Origin: Mytilus edulis
Taxonomy: Eukaryota > Mollusca > Bivalvia > Mytilida > Mytilidae
Direction of reading: 5' to 3'
Assembly: GCF_963676685.1 (NCBI RefSeq)
Contig: NC_092353.1
Span: forward strand, 9,759,734-9,823,733
Length of the DNA: 64,000 nucleotides
The notes beneath the pieces are model-generated. The model did no database searches. It saw only the letters and a program-made list of their open reading frames with translations, and had not been told where the DNA came from. The translations under genes and the position numbers were made by a program. Of this stretch, positions 45,295-55,482 are shown in pieces (within the stretch, counting starts at the first letter, position 1; each line of letters starts with the position of its first letter).

Positions 45295-48185
45295 TACCCA
45301 GCGGGCACAAAACGTTGTATCAACGTTGATCCAAAGTCAGTCTTCAACGTTGTTACAACGTTGAAATTTGGGTTAGTTTTGAAAGTTGTAATGACGTTGA
45401 AATTCTGACGTTGAATCAACGTTGCAGTTTCAACGTTGTATTGACGTTGATAACATGTTGAAATCGGGTCCAGTGACGTTGAAATCAGGTTGGGTTTAGG
45501 TTGAAATCAGGTCGAGTTAGGTTGAAATCAAGTCTGGTTTAGGTTGAAATCAGGTCGAGTTGGGTTGTAGTTGAGTCATTTGTAAGTTGGTTGAAGTGAT
45601 GGTTTTGGGGTGTACATTAATCCTAATTGGCACGTGTTCAAATACAATAACAAAATACCTGAATTATGAAATGAAAAAGCCACTTTCAAATTTTATTTCA
45701 ATTTAGTGTCCATCAACAGTTCCTTTCTCATTAAGGGACTCCAGAAGAGAATAGAAGACAATAACAATCAGAAACAAAGAAAGAGACAGTTACAATATCA
45801 AAATTTTATTTGAAACCAAATATATCAATATTAACAAAGCTTACTTTTTTAGTACATCAAATTTCTCAAAGCTAAGGAAAAAAGAAAAACTTACTACAGC
45901 ACACTGGTTGATCAAGTTTTCCAACTTATACAAAATTATGTAAATGCAGCAAGTTTGACACAGTAACACAAAATGCCTCCTTTGTTTTATGTGAATACAT
46001 AGCAGGACCATTAAAAAAAAGATGTTCTCATTTTAAGTTTTTGTAATCCGATATTTCATGTATTTACTTCTTTTTTATTGTCTTTTTTTCATTTTTATTG
46101 ATACTTGTTGATCTGAAATTTGACTTTTTGAGGGTATACCATATGTTGTTTTTTTTTAATTTATCTTGAAGGCATTTGGAACAAACCATACCATCACCAA
46201 GCTGTTTACTCATTCAATCATTTTCTATACACCCGATATAATTGAGTAAACCGGAGAAAAAAAGATGCACCAAATAACGTATTTCTAAATGTCACTGCCT
46301 TTTTTTACTGGCACTAAATTAACTATAGAAATTAAAAAAAGAGGTTTTTAAAATGAAAAATTTATTTTCTTTTAATGATTTATTCTTTTTGCCTAGAAAC
46401 TCCTTCTGCTCTCTGTGGGGCACTCTTCAACTGTCCTGATCACTGCTCGGATATTTTGGATTCTGGTGTCTCTCAGTGGCAAACTAGAACAGCATCTGAA
46501 AGCATGGAAAAGAAATAACATAAATTTGAATTACATAAATAAAGTTGTGTACTTTTACAAGCCGGAAATGTTATCAAATTCTACCAATTATAAAACAATT
46601 ATTTCAAATCATAGAAAACAACATGTTCATTTGAAACAATTGTACCAGCTTGCATAATAACAAGACAAAGCATGAATCATTTAAACCAGATCTGTGTTTT
46701 GCAATAACCATAATGTTCATATACACAGATACAGATCAAACTATCAAAGATGAGAGATATTTAACGAAAAAATATAAAAGACCAAAACAGTGTTTAAGAG
46801 CAGACCATTTCTATATGTGTCAGACACACCATATCGAGTTGTATTGGAACGAATGGCTAGTGTTCAATGACACCCCTCCCCCTTTTTCTGATATTACTGA
46901 CTCTGTGCATGGCTAGATATGTTTTATGTTAGTTTGCTAATTAGAGGATATATGCAATCATGTTCCGACATGAAACTGAATTAGATTCAGTAAGATAAGA
47001 TCTTCTCATAATTTCTGTGAAGGTAAACATGCAGATAATCTGATAAATAATTTGAATGTGTTTGTTTATATTATGATTCTTCGTTAATTTAACTGTAAAA
47101 TAGACTTACGCTAATATCAAGAGGTTTATACAGAAAAGTCTTCTATCTTCTTTATATTCCTTAGACGCAGTTGTTCACTATTTGTTCATCAGTCTGGTGC
47201 GATAATTTCTCGAGGATGAGTTTCAAAATTTTCTAAACGGATGTTAAAAAGAGGTGCGCGTGCTTGAGTGCGCATCCAAATATAAATATTCGGAACTCCA
47301 GTTGAAAAACCGCGAAAATTTAAAAACTTCTCAATTATTATGATTACATTGTACATCGATGATATTTTAAGTTTATATTTTAAATATCAATCGGTAAAAA
47401 TAATTAAATAAATATACCGAATAATTTCACCTATTTATTTAATTGAATGAAAGCAATTAAAAAAATCGATTTGATTTAAAAAAATATATAACCTAAGAAT
47501 ATATCATATTTATACAGATATACATATAATTTAAATAGCATGAACAGGTTTTGAGATCTCCCAAAATATAGATAATTAATAAACCAAAATTAGATTGGTT
47601 AGAATTGATTTTTTTAAAGACACTTAAAAAATAAACACAAAACAAAATTAATTTGAAAAAGCCGATTTGTTATTGGTGGTGTCTCCAGAGTCCTGACCAC
47701 TTGTTCGTGTCCAAAACTCCTTTCCATGCATAAACAATGCAATTCGTTCTACCCCCTTTTTTATGGGAAAATGATTGATTATATAGGGATCATGGAAGCA
47801 TGACAGGAGGAAACCCCATCACGCTTATGGCAGTCAGTGGACCCCCTTATAAGTATTATAAATTCTAAATTAGACACTTATTATCCAATCGTTTATAATA
47901 CTGCAGCACTGCTCCTTGTTCGATCTGCTCATCCAATATATCTGTACCCTTCAATTTTGACAATAAGATTTTTCTGTCGCGATTGACTGACGTTAACCCA
48001 ACGTTGAATTAACGTTGTCGTTTAAACGTTGATTTTAACGACGTAAATTCAACGTTGAAACAACGTTGTGAAGTCAACGTTGAATACCATGACGTTAGAT
48101 CAACGTTGAATTTAGGTCGATCAACGTCACGACCATATTTCAACCAAATTTCAACGTTGTCACAACGTTGAGTGCCCACTGGGTA
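45295..48185. mobile_element. 2.9-kb DNA transposon with CAACGTTG-rich ends
   Basis: The left end is TA + CCCAGCGGGCAC (45295-45308) and the right end is GTGCCCACTGGG + TA (48172-48185), an inverted repeat with one mismatch in its first 12 bases, flanked by TA. Both ends continue for about 200 bp with many copies of the palindrome CAACGTTG: at least five on the left (to about 45445) and about seven on the right (from about 47998). This is a subterminal-repeat architecture. The left end also has five tandem 'ggttgaaatcaggtc'-like segments (45470-45570). The superfamily is not assigned. No long transposase frame is present, so the copy is probably non-autonomous or carries a spliced, decayed gene. 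Confidence 0.8.
46393..46495 (-). CDS. Possible terminal exon inside the 2.9-kb transposon
   Basis: On the minus strand a pyrimidine-rich 'ttatttcttttccatgctttcag' acceptor (AG at 46497-46496) opens a 103-nt segment that translates as CCSSLPLRDTRIQNIRAVIR and continues to ...ESRRSF and a TAG at 46395-46393. An AATAAA follows at 46384-46379, nine bases after the stop. The segment is GC-richer than its surroundings. A plausible upstream exon is hinted at by protein-like minus-strand sequence near 47660-47730. The function is unknown; it may belong to a transposon-encoded protein. Evidence is limited to splice, stop and polyadenylation signals. Confidence 0.35.
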
Positions 48186-48413
48186 TTGAAATATTTTCTA
48201 GAGAATCATTTGAAAAAGGCTTTCAAAATTTCATAAATTTGGTGCAAAATGACGGTGGGCATGGATAACATAAACCAGCTCCGTTGGAAATTGGTCATGA
48301 TACTATTTGGCTTCAATTTTTAGAATACAGTAATAAAGTACAAACACCACACATAACTGTTTTATGCAAGTTTTTATTGTAAAACTGGTAAATTTAGAAA
48401 ATGTTAGTATTGT

Positions 48414-50102
48414 CATGGAAGTATTATATTGACAGGAACTACTACGACCCGACTTCAAACGGTTCATCTGCGATGCCGCGCCCAATTTAATGACATGTTA
48501 ATTAACTTGAAACATGGCACTATATTAATACACCAGCGTGTGGCACATTGCGATAAAGTCATGTGTCGGTTGTTTCCGGGGTACGGAAATACACGAAGAA
48601 AGCGGATGTTGTCATAAATCCTAAGGAAACAGGTCTCTAACTACCTTTTCAGTATCTTCCCATGTTCCGATTTGATGACACAAATGGCTGAAGTCTGCTA
48701 TCTGTATATTTATGTTAGCTTTCTTGCTTTTGTTGATTTTTTTCTCTCCATGATAAATACAGCTTAGATTGACAACTAATACAAATAAATTTTGGAAAAT
48801 TACTTGGATCATTTTGAATATCAATGTTTAGTGAGAGTTTTATGTCTAGCATATTTTGATTTTTCTGTTGACAAAAAAGACTATATTGGATTTGTTTTAA
48901 AGGGTTGAAGGGTTGAAGGGTAGAAAAAGCACATCATAAGTTGTGATTGAAAGTTGTTTGTCTTACGTCCAGTGGCATGTATTTCATTCATATTCGGGAC
49001 TGTACATATTGAATTGAGCCGATTCAATCAAGATTTAAAAAAAGACAATTTGATTATAGAGCAATTATAAGACTTACTCCAAATCCAGGGTTGGTATAAC
49101 ACCATGTTAAATAAGGCTTTACGTATATAATTATATATGAAATATCCTGACTGCCAAATATACACCACTGAATTCTGATTTCATGGACATGTATATGTTA
49201 AGTGCACTGTAAAACAGTTTCAGTTTACGTTTTTGATATAGACATTAAACCTTGTTTTTTAAGTGCATATATAAAGTATAAGTTGATAACTTTAAGATGT
49301 GTCCTTGTGAGAAAACAATACTCGGGTCATTAGACTTTTTTTTAAATCTTGGCTAGCATATGTATTGGCATAGTCATACATGTTCAAATGATAAAATACT
49401 GACCATGGCTTTATATGATCGGAAAGGTCTTTCAATTGCGGGTAGACATGAAGTTTTTATATTCACAATTAAAAAGATATTAACCAACATTATATAAATA
49501 GCTACACAACGAAGTGAGATCTCTGTTTTCTTCTGCTGTATTTTGTTGATGTTGGTACTTGTTCGATTAATTTTCGTATTTTAAACTGGAAATTTCTACT
49601 TTCCAGGATTATCCAGTACCTTAACTATATAGATTACTCGAAACTTCACAGTATTTATTTTTATCAAATATATTTATTTTTAACCGGCGGTAACCGGAAC
49701 ACACCTTAATTGCGATTTAAACTTAACACACAAACTAATGAAATATTGCCACTCACCACTTCAAAACGTTGTAGTATTCAAAGTTCTCGTCCGATTTTCT
49801 TGTTTTGTACATCAGTCGATTTGTTTTGAAAAATTGAATAATTCTGAAAGACCACAGACGAGATTGAAATAAACAAAGGGGTTTTCCGACAGGTATTAGA
49901 GATAACCTTTCGCAATAAAAGCCACGTGATGATAAGAAGTATGTCTGGTCAGTTTAGGACGGCGGCATCGCACATGGTCACAAAGGGCTATTAACGATAA
50001 CATACTAATTAGTCAGTTTCCATATCTTTTCTACAGAGCTCCCCGGGTTATAAATAAGTGCTAATAAATCGTTGTAGTTCCTGTCAATATAATACTTCCA
50101 TG
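48414..50102. mobile_element. 1.69-kb element with 29-bp perfect terminal inverted repeats
   Basis: The sequence at 48414-48442, beginning 'catggaagtattatattgac', recurs exactly in reverse complement at 50074-50102; with one mismatch the match reaches 34 bp. The element is flanked by direct repeats GTATTGT at 48407-48413 and 50103-50109, a 7-bp target-site duplication (8 bp if the first C is counted on the left, the length expected of hAT elements). A solo fragment of the same end occurs near 50549-50575. No transposase frame was found, so it is probably non-autonomous. Confidence 0.75.
48636..48810 (-). CDS. Possible first exon of a small secreted protein
   Basis: The minus-strand frame starts with ATG at 48810 (or 48822) and encodes a signal-peptide-like hydrophobic stretch (IQVIFQNLFVLVVNLSCIYH). 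A Lys-rich segment and a segment ending G-T-W-E-D-T-E-K follow. Directly after that comes a GTAGTT that could be a splice donor; without splicing the frame ends at 48621. No downstream exon was identified, and the segment lies inside the 1.69-kb inverted-repeat element. This is a weak call: the signal-peptide-like pattern could arise by chance in AT-rich DNA. Confidence 0.2.
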
Positions 50103-50109
50103 GTATTGT

Positions 50110-50654
50110 CGACTATGGCAGAATAAATACTACCGTTTTCCCTTAAAGAAAATTATGTATCGGCCAAAAGCACAATGAAAGGGAGATAACTCAAATTTAA
50201 AACAGTTTCAAAACTACAAAAAGTGCAGGTACTAGGCTTAAATCAATTTATAGTGATGAAGTTAGAGATAATAGATGTCTAAAACCTGACAGCAATGGTA
50301 TATTTCGAGGATTATAAAATTCACAATTTATTTTTGTCGGTATGTATGAATGCTGAATCATTGTGTGTGTGTCGCTAAATTTTAAATAAAGGAAAGGGTT
50401 ATTTTTGTTTGTCATTACAGAAGGTAATCTGTGCATTATATTTCCTACGTAAAGTGTGTAAATGTATAGGGTTATTTCTACCTCCAATAATCGCAGGTAC
50501 CGTTATGAATAATGACAGCTTATCAAATCGACTTTAGTCTAATTTTGGAAGTATTATATTAAAATACTACCATGGTCTACAGAACTTCTACCGTATATGA
50601 AACACTTATAATGCTTCTGTACAACAATGCAAACTCTCTTTTAGATATATGTGT
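50110..50654. other. Intergenic, nothing identified
   Basis: Contains an 'aagggagataactc' motif near 50179 that I associate with molluscan repeats, and the partial transposon end at 50549-50575. The minus-strand open frame 50248-50487 and the plus-strand frame 50572-50790 have no support. Confidence 0.4.
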
Positions 50655-50670
50655 GGCTCTTAAAAGAACC
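50655..50670 (-). terminator. Histone-type 3' stem-loop of the first small gene
   Basis: On the minus strand this reads GGTTCTTTTAAGAGCC followed by ACAC. It fits the animal histone-mRNA consensus GGYYYUUYUNARRRCC at every position: a 6-bp stem with a 4-nt loop, one stem pair being G-U. It is preceded by AAAAAA and lies 36 nt after the stop codon at 50707. A purine-rich AAAAGAGAG about 14 nt downstream is in place for a histone downstream element, the U7 snRNA site. Confidence 0.8.
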
Positions 50671-50706
50671 TTTTTTGTTTGTCCTAGACAAACTTCTCAT
50701 TTTTCA

Positions 50707-51051
50707 TTATTCGCCCTCTGCAGTGAAGTCATCAGAATCTTCATAGTCCGTTTCATCATCGTCCTCAGAGCTTACCTCCTCACCGTATAGTTTCCTCCTG
50801 ATCTCATTAATGTGTACCTGTTTCGCTTTAGTGTACTCATAATACAAATTGATGAATCCTTCCACAGTAACTATCCTCATCCGTAAGGGATACCTCATGG
50901 ACCGACGATTGATTTTGATTGCATCTTGATATCTCTTCTTCAAACCTTCTAGTTTTTCGTAAAGTAGGATCATTTGTTCACAGGCAAGACGGACCGACTT
51001 TTCAGCTGCATACAGATCACCATACAACACAAACTTTTCCAAATTCTTCAT
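50707..51051 (-). CDS. Small coiled-coil-like protein, histone-type 3' end (paralogue A)
   Basis: A 114-residue intronless frame. The start has A at -3 and lies 106 nt downstream of a TATAAAG box (51157-51162). The protein is mostly predicted helical: a charged N-terminal helix (residues 1-45), a core with RMRIVTVEGFINLYYEY (about residues 58-74), an RRKLYGEE motif, and a strongly acidic tail rich in Asp and Glu from about residue 92. Over a 56-residue core it is 50% identical to paralogue C (28 identical positions, counted by eye) and more distantly related to paralogue B. It has no histone fold that I can recognise, no signal peptide and no membrane segment. The histone-type stem-loop 36 nt after the stop predicts replication-linked, non-polyadenylated mRNA. 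The function is unknown. Confidence 0.85.
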   Translation of the reverse strand: MKNLEKFVLYGDLYAAEKSVRLACEQMILLYEKLEGLKKRYQDAIKINRRSMRYPLRMRIVTVEGFINLYYEYTKAKQVHINEIRRKLYGEEVSSEDDDETDYEDSDDFTAEGE

Positions 51052-51156
51052 GATTCTATGAACGTTTTTGTTTTACTGTGTCAAGAGAGAAGCAAATGTA
51101 CGTTGTCTTTCTTTAGTAGTAAGGTAAACTGATTAGAAAATACAAGACGGAAACGC

Positions 51157-51162
51157 TTTATA
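51157..51162 (-). promoter_or_regulatory. TATA box of paralogue A
   Basis: TATAAA (followed by G) on the minus strand, 106 nt before the ATG. A CCAAT-type motif (GCCAATCATG, minus strand) lies about 110 nt further upstream near 51267-51276. TATA-like boxes are also present before paralogues B and C. Confidence 0.5.
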
Positions 51163-51566
51163 ATGACAATCTTAATATGATAAGAAGTAATGATAAAATT
51201 TTGAAGAATTGTAGATTCTTATCTTCAGATATTCTTATTGTTTAACATTATTTATTATATCCCCGTAGCATGATTGGCAATATTGAGAGCAGATTAAATA
51301 CCCCTGGCTAGAGTATATCTGTGTTAAAATGTATTTCATTTTTCATTTCTTTCTCAATTATAATTGCTTTCAATAACTTAAATTGATATACTTTAGTATT
51401 CAAATATCCTTAGGCAAATGTCAAATAACAGTTTAAAAGATTAACTTTCCATCTATGATCTCCTTATCATTTTACTTTTGCTTAAGAAAAGAAGGATATA
51501 GGAATTATATCTATATGTGTACAATGTAGATAATAAAGAACATTGTTTATTTCTACACATGTTATA
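51163..51566. other. Intergenic upstream of paralogue A
   Basis: AT-rich; only the CCAAT-type motif mentioned with the TATA box was noticed. Confidence 0.4.
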
Positions 51567-52495
51567 TGAATGAATGAATGAATGAATACTTTATTGCAAA
51601 AAGCATATATATGCTATAGCAACGAAAAACATATTTACAACATGACAAATGATAAACAGCAGAGATCAATACATATAAATCATTACAAGAAAGCAAATAA
51701 CATTAAGTAACAATATGTGATCTGATTGACCACGCAGATTTAATGTAGTTACACAATCTTTTAATATGTAAAACAGACTTTAATTTAAATAGATACTGTA
51801 ATTTAGTAAGGTTTGGCCAAGAACAATAGAATTTTGGCAAATACATAGGCCTAATTGATCTATATGCAGGGCATACTAATAAAAAGTGGTATTCGTTTTC
51901 AACACACTGCATATAACAACATTTACATAAACGTAATTCTCTAGCCATGCCAGTATATCTTCCTGTTTCAATGTTCAGTTTAAATGTACCACTTCGCAAT
52001 TTAGTTAAAAAGTGTGAATTATAACACAAATCTAAATAATGTTCAAACCTAAATTCTAACTTTATATCCTTATAAATACTAAGTTTTTCGCTCTTTTCTA
52101 CATTTGATAACCAGCTTTGTATATACTGATCTTTAATTCTATTCTTAATTACATCAAAAAATCCAATAGTATGTATTTCTGATTGTTGATACCATATATA
52201 ATTGAGACCACTATCAAATAGTAAGTCACGTACATTAGAAGCCCAGTTTTTTTTGCCATTATTGGCATCATCAAGTAACAATTTATAAACATCATAAACA
52301 ATAGGTGTTTTGTTAGTTAACATATTCAGCCAATATTTCAAAATTCTAAATTTTCTCATAATATACATAGGAAAATGGCCCAATTCTCCATATAAAAAAC
52401 AATTTGGGACAGATTTGCCAACTTTTAAAATATATCGACAGAAACGATACAAATAAATACTTTTTATCATTCATACAAAACATTTTTATGTCCAC
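51567..52495 (-). mobile_element. 5'-truncated LINE with an ATTC-repeat tail
   Basis: On the minus strand the element runs from about 52495 through a reverse transcriptase C-terminal region to 'ttttgcaataaagtattc' followed by four to five ATTC repeats at 51567-51592. An AATAAA immediately before a short tandem-repeat tail, instead of poly(A), is typical of CR1/L2-like LINE 3' ends. It inserted between the promoter of paralogue A and paralogue B. Confidence 0.65.
51703..52470 (-). pseudogene. LINE ORF2 C-terminal fragment
   Basis: A 255-codon open frame that begins right after an in-frame TGA and lacks all RT catalytic motifs, so only the region after the RT domain is left. Near the C-terminus it has the Cys/His knuckle C-K-C-C-Y-M-Q-C-V-E-N-E-Y-H-F-L-L-V-C-P-A-Y. 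This is the pattern found at the end of CR1/L2/Jockey-type ORF2 proteins and is comparable with the decayed one at 3426-3990. A stretch of 255 codons without a stop in AT-rich DNA suggests the insertion is fairly young. The exact clade is not determined. Confidence 0.7.
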
Positions 52496-53005
52496 AAATA
52501 TACTTTTCTGGCTTCTGATTTGATTGTCTTTATTCCTGAATAATATGATTTTTTTAAAGATATTTCAGTAACATATAAATCAACGGTATTGCGAAAGAAA
52601 GAGTCTAAAACCAAAGTTTGTATTTTAATTTCTTAATATAATATTATAATTGTATTTGGAAAAATCTCCTTACATTTCTTTTTTGTTTTTAATATTTTAT
52701 TTGGTGCTTTACGCCACAAGGTAAATATTAAATAAAAACTTTTTATAATATTTCTACATTCAAACTTGTAACATCTATATTTTTTATTGCTAGATTAAAT
52801 ATTGTAAAGATTAATTCAATAATATTGACTAAACTAAATTAGGTTAAACATACCTAAATTACCTGAACATTTATTGAATTAATGTAATTAATGAACTTCA
52901 AAGCGTGAAAAATACATGTCTAATTCCTGTACAAACAAGTTATGACAATTTTAAACCGTCACTATGAAACCATACAAAAAGCTATTGTATCACAAATCAA
53001 GTCAG
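52496..53005. other. Intergenic upstream of paralogue B
   Basis: Very AT-rich; nothing recognised before the TATA box. Confidence 0.4.
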
Positions 53006-53012
53006 TATAAAA
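53006..53012 (+). promoter_or_regulatory. TATA box of paralogue B
   Basis: TATAAAA 57 nt before the ATG at 53069, leaving room for a transcription start near 53035-53040 and a short leader. Confidence 0.5.
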
Positions 53013-53068
53013 CATATGGACAATTGAATTAGGTGAATAAGTGATATTTAGCACCTAGACTGTTGACC

Positions 53069-53386
53069 ATGGACGACACGATAACAGCAGACCCAATCGC
53101 CATTGAAAGGAGACAGTTATGTGTAGATATAACGTCAGCACAAGAGAAGTTTGAGAGAGCATCAGAACAGATAAAACACATGAAAAGACTGCTGAAAGAT
53201 ACAAAAATTAGATATAAGCGAGCTGTCGTGTCCGAAGATGAACGGATCGGAGGGAATGTCAGAATCCGGATCATGGTGTTGAAAGGGATGTTGTTTGTGT
53301 ATCACCAGTACGCATGTCTGAAGGGTGACGAAGTGCTGGAGAAAAGGATGAAGCTATGTAATTTCAGCAGCTACAGCCAGGATTAA
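53069..53386 (+). CDS. Small coiled-coil-like protein, histone-type 3' end (paralogue B)
   Basis: A 105-residue intronless frame. The ATG at 53069 (ccATGG, a strong Kozak context) is preferred over an upstream TTG. The protein has a helical, charged N-terminal two thirds (residues 12-55), followed by the diverged family core: RIRIMVLKGMLFVYHQY (about residues 66-82), aligning with RMRIVTVEGFINLYYEY of paralogue A, with R-Y near residue 48 also shared. It lacks the acidic tail of A and ends SSYSQD. It is convergent with the other two, which are on the minus strand. A histone-type stem-loop starts 31 nt after the stop. The function is unknown; expression in dividing cells is inferred from the 3' end only. 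Confidence 0.85.
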   Translation: MDDTITADPIAIERRQLCVDITSAQEKFERASEQIKHMKRLLKDTKIRYKRAVVSEDERIGGNVRIRIMVLKGMLFVYHQYACLKGDEVLEKRMKLCNFSSYSQD

Positions 53387-53416
53387 CAAGGAGACTATAT
53401 AACATATATGTTTCCT

Positions 53417-53432
53417 GGTTCTTTTTAGAACC
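53417..53432 (+). terminator. Histone-type 3' stem-loop of paralogue B
   Basis: GGTTCTTTTTAGAACC followed by ACCAA: a perfect 6-bp stem with a TTTT loop, matching the histone consensus at every position including the trailing ACC. The stop codon ends 30 nt earlier. A purine-rich AAAAAAGAAC about 12 nt downstream fits a histone downstream element. Confidence 0.85.
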
Positions 53433-53699
53433 ACCAATATATTTAAAAAAGAACTAGAATTGTTGTTCATCAGAAAATAATATTATTAATCATAAAAAAG
53501 TCCGAAACTTGTCACTAATAACTAATGAAGGTCTTCTGATTATACATACATTGCACTACTTTTTTTACACAAAGTTAGGAAAGAAGTTATTTTTCTCTTG
53601 CTATTTATGATGTCTTTACACATTGTATGCTGGATGTGTACGTATTGATAATTTAGTCTTAGATGCATGTTTTTTTATAAGTTGTTAGTGGCTTTGAAC

Positions 53700-54240
53700 T
53701 ACATATAGCTGTCAGTTAACTGCGAGTACTCTCAGATCTGTTCCTTGTGTGTATTTGTTGTTGAGATGTATAAGTACCCGGCCACGTTCACTTGTATTTT
53801 TTTCCATCTGATGAGTTAATTTTTTTAAACTGATTTTAATAGTTCGTTCTTCTGTTGTACTGTTATACCACTGTTCCATGTTAGAGGGAGGGTTGGGATC
53901 CCGCTAACATGTTTAACCCTGTCACATTATGTATGTATGTATGTATGTGCCTGTCCCAAGTCATCATGAGCGTGAAATTCATTGGTTGTCGTTTGATACA
54001 TACTGTATTTGTTTTTTCGTTAATTTCTATTATATAGATAAGACCGTTAGTTTTCTCGTTTGAATTGTTTTACATTGTCATTTCGTGGCCTTTTATAGCT
54101 AACTATGCGGTATGGGCTTTAATTGCTCATTGGTGGGGGTCGAACGATAACCTACAGTTGTTAATTTCTGTGTCAATTTGTTCTATTGTGGAGAGTTGTC
54201 TCGTTGACAATCATACCACATCTTTTTTTATATTAAGATA
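53700..54240 (+). repeat. Repeat family M4, long copy
   Basis: A full-length-looking copy from 'cagttaactgcgagtactct' through 'gagggttgggatcccgctaa', a (GTAT)n microsatellite at 53927-53948, 'attcattggttgtcgtttga', 'gtttgaattgttttacattg', 'gactatgcggtatgggcttt' to 'gagagttgtctcgttgacaa' and 'cataccacatctttttttat'. Confidence 0.7.
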
Positions 54241-54334
54241 GATTAATAGATACTATTATATATGAGTAAACTGTGTAAGCTGTATTGCTTTTGAAAAACA
54301 AACAATTATAAACTACGTAATTATTAATTTTTCA

Positions 54335-54480
54335 TTTATTTTCGAGGCCTTTTCTAGCTGACTATGCGGTATGGCCTTTGCTCATTGTTGACGACCGTAC
54401 GGTGACCTATAGTTGTAAATTTTTGTATCATTTGGTCTCTTGTGATGAGTTGTCTCATAAACAATCATACCACATCTTCT
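54335..54480 (+). repeat. Repeat family M4, truncated tandem copy
   Basis: The last ~150 bp of the family ('gactatgcggtatggccttt', 'gaccgtacggtgacctatag', 'gatgagttgtctcataaaca') repeated just downstream of the long copy. Confidence 0.65.
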
Positions 54481-54881
54481 TTTGTGTATTATATTTGCTC
54501 CCTCTTTGAATTTATATTCTGGGATTGTGATTCTTTATTTTCTTCTATCAAGATGGATACAAGAAAATCTAGGGAATGGAATTTGACAGAAACTCAACAA
54601 CAAAATCACCAAAATATATCTTATACACATGTACCTGTTCATGTAGACCTACACATGACAATGTGTAAAAGAGATTCAATGAACTAAAATGTTATGCGGA
54701 AAAATGCACAGCGTAGGTGTATAATCTGCAAGGGAAAAAACTGAAATATCTTTTTATCATTTTATTAGATAAGATTATTACTGGAACTTGATTTTGTATA
54801 TATTGATGTTTTTCATAAAATAAAAGAGTATTTAATACTTCTCGTACAACAAATTCAAACTTCTTTTTGAAAAGTTTTAGT
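54481..54881. other. Spacer between M4 and the paralogue C stem-loop
   Basis: AT-rich. The plus-strand frame 54442-54687 lacks support. Confidence 0.4.
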
Positions 54882-54897
54882 GGTTCTGAAAAGAACC
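54882..54897 (-). terminator. Histone-type 3' stem-loop of paralogue C
   Basis: On the minus strand GGTTCTTTTCAGAACC followed by ACTA. It has a perfect stem and the TTTC loop most common in animal histone mRNAs, preceded by CAAAAA. A purine-rich AAAAAGAAG lies about 15 nt downstream. It is 212 nt from the stop codon at 55110, much further than in A and B; a minisatellite fills the gap. Confidence 0.8.
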
Positions 54898-54947
54898 TTT
54901 TTGATTTAATGAATATCTTCCGTATCTTGGTCTGAGCAGAAGCTCTT

Positions 54948-55125
54948 AGATGGCGCCGCTGGTTTACAGGTCCAACTTCGTAGGATGCCACAGGTTTACA
55001 GTCCGCACTTGAGATGACGCTGCAGGCTTACGTGGAAACTGCAGGTTACAGTTCTAACTGTATATGACGCCGCATATTTACAATTCGCACTTCAAATGAA
55101 GCCACAGGTTTACAGGTCAAGCCCT
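54948..55125 (-). repeat. ~38-bp minisatellite in the 3' region of paralogue C
   Basis: Four to five degenerate units with 'ccacaggtttacagtccgca' and 'cttgagatgacgctgcagg' variants (plus-strand reading). The outermost unit overlaps the end of the coding region: the final codons and TAA stop of paralogue C (55110-55121) fall inside a 'ggtttacaggtcaag' repeat segment. Confidence 0.7.
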
Positions 55126-55430
55126 TCACCAGACAGTTCGCTTTCCGAAAAATAATGGTCCATCTCTTGTCCAAACAATTCCCTTCGTAGGTCTTTGGCC
55201 TTATATTGTTTCTGTAGTGTGTATTCGTAGTACATGTTAATCATTCCCTCAAGCGTTACAATCTTAGTTCTCAATACACATCGGAAGGACTTCTGATCGT
55301 TCTGGACAGCCTTGGAATATCTCGATTTCAAGTCCATTAGTTTCGTGTTCATCAGTAAGATCTGGTTACAAGATTTCCTTAATCGTCTCTCTGTTTCCTG
55401 GAGGTCGGTGTACATATTTAATATCTCCAT
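55110..55430 (-). CDS. Small coiled-coil-like protein, histone-type 3' end (paralogue C)
   Basis: A 106-residue intronless frame when started at the ATG at 55430 (A at -3, G at +4). That start aligns with the start of paralogue A and lies about 53 nt after a TATA-like box. A longer frame from 55496 (128 residues) would begin upstream of the TATA box and is less likely. The protein has a helical N-terminal part, then RTKIVTLEGMINMYYEY (about residues 55-71), an RRELFGQE motif and an acidic, Ser-rich C-terminus. It is 50% identical to paralogue A over 56 core residues. Its last residues derive from a minisatellite, so the C-terminus may be recently altered. The function is unknown. The 3' stem-loop indicates histone-like mRNA processing. 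Confidence 0.85.
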   Translation of the reverse strand: MEILNMYTDLQETERRLRKSCNQILLMNTKLMDLKSRYSKAVQNDQKSFRCVLRTKIVTLEGMINMYYEYTLQKQYKAKDLRRELFGQEMDHYFSESELSGEGLDL

Positions 55431-55482
55431 CTTCTCGTCAATAGTACATGTAATACATAAACGTATAATGGAGAGACCTTCA

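Noticed and set aside
46415..46916. Two overlapping plus-strand frames inside the 2.9-kb transposon as transposase remnants
   Set aside because: They show no catalytic pattern, and the minus strand of the same interval has better gene signals (acceptor, stop and AATAAA).
54692..54991. 99-residue minus-strand frame next to paralogue C
   Set aside because: It overlaps the histone-type stem-loop and the 3' minisatellite of paralogue C, which explain the sequence better.
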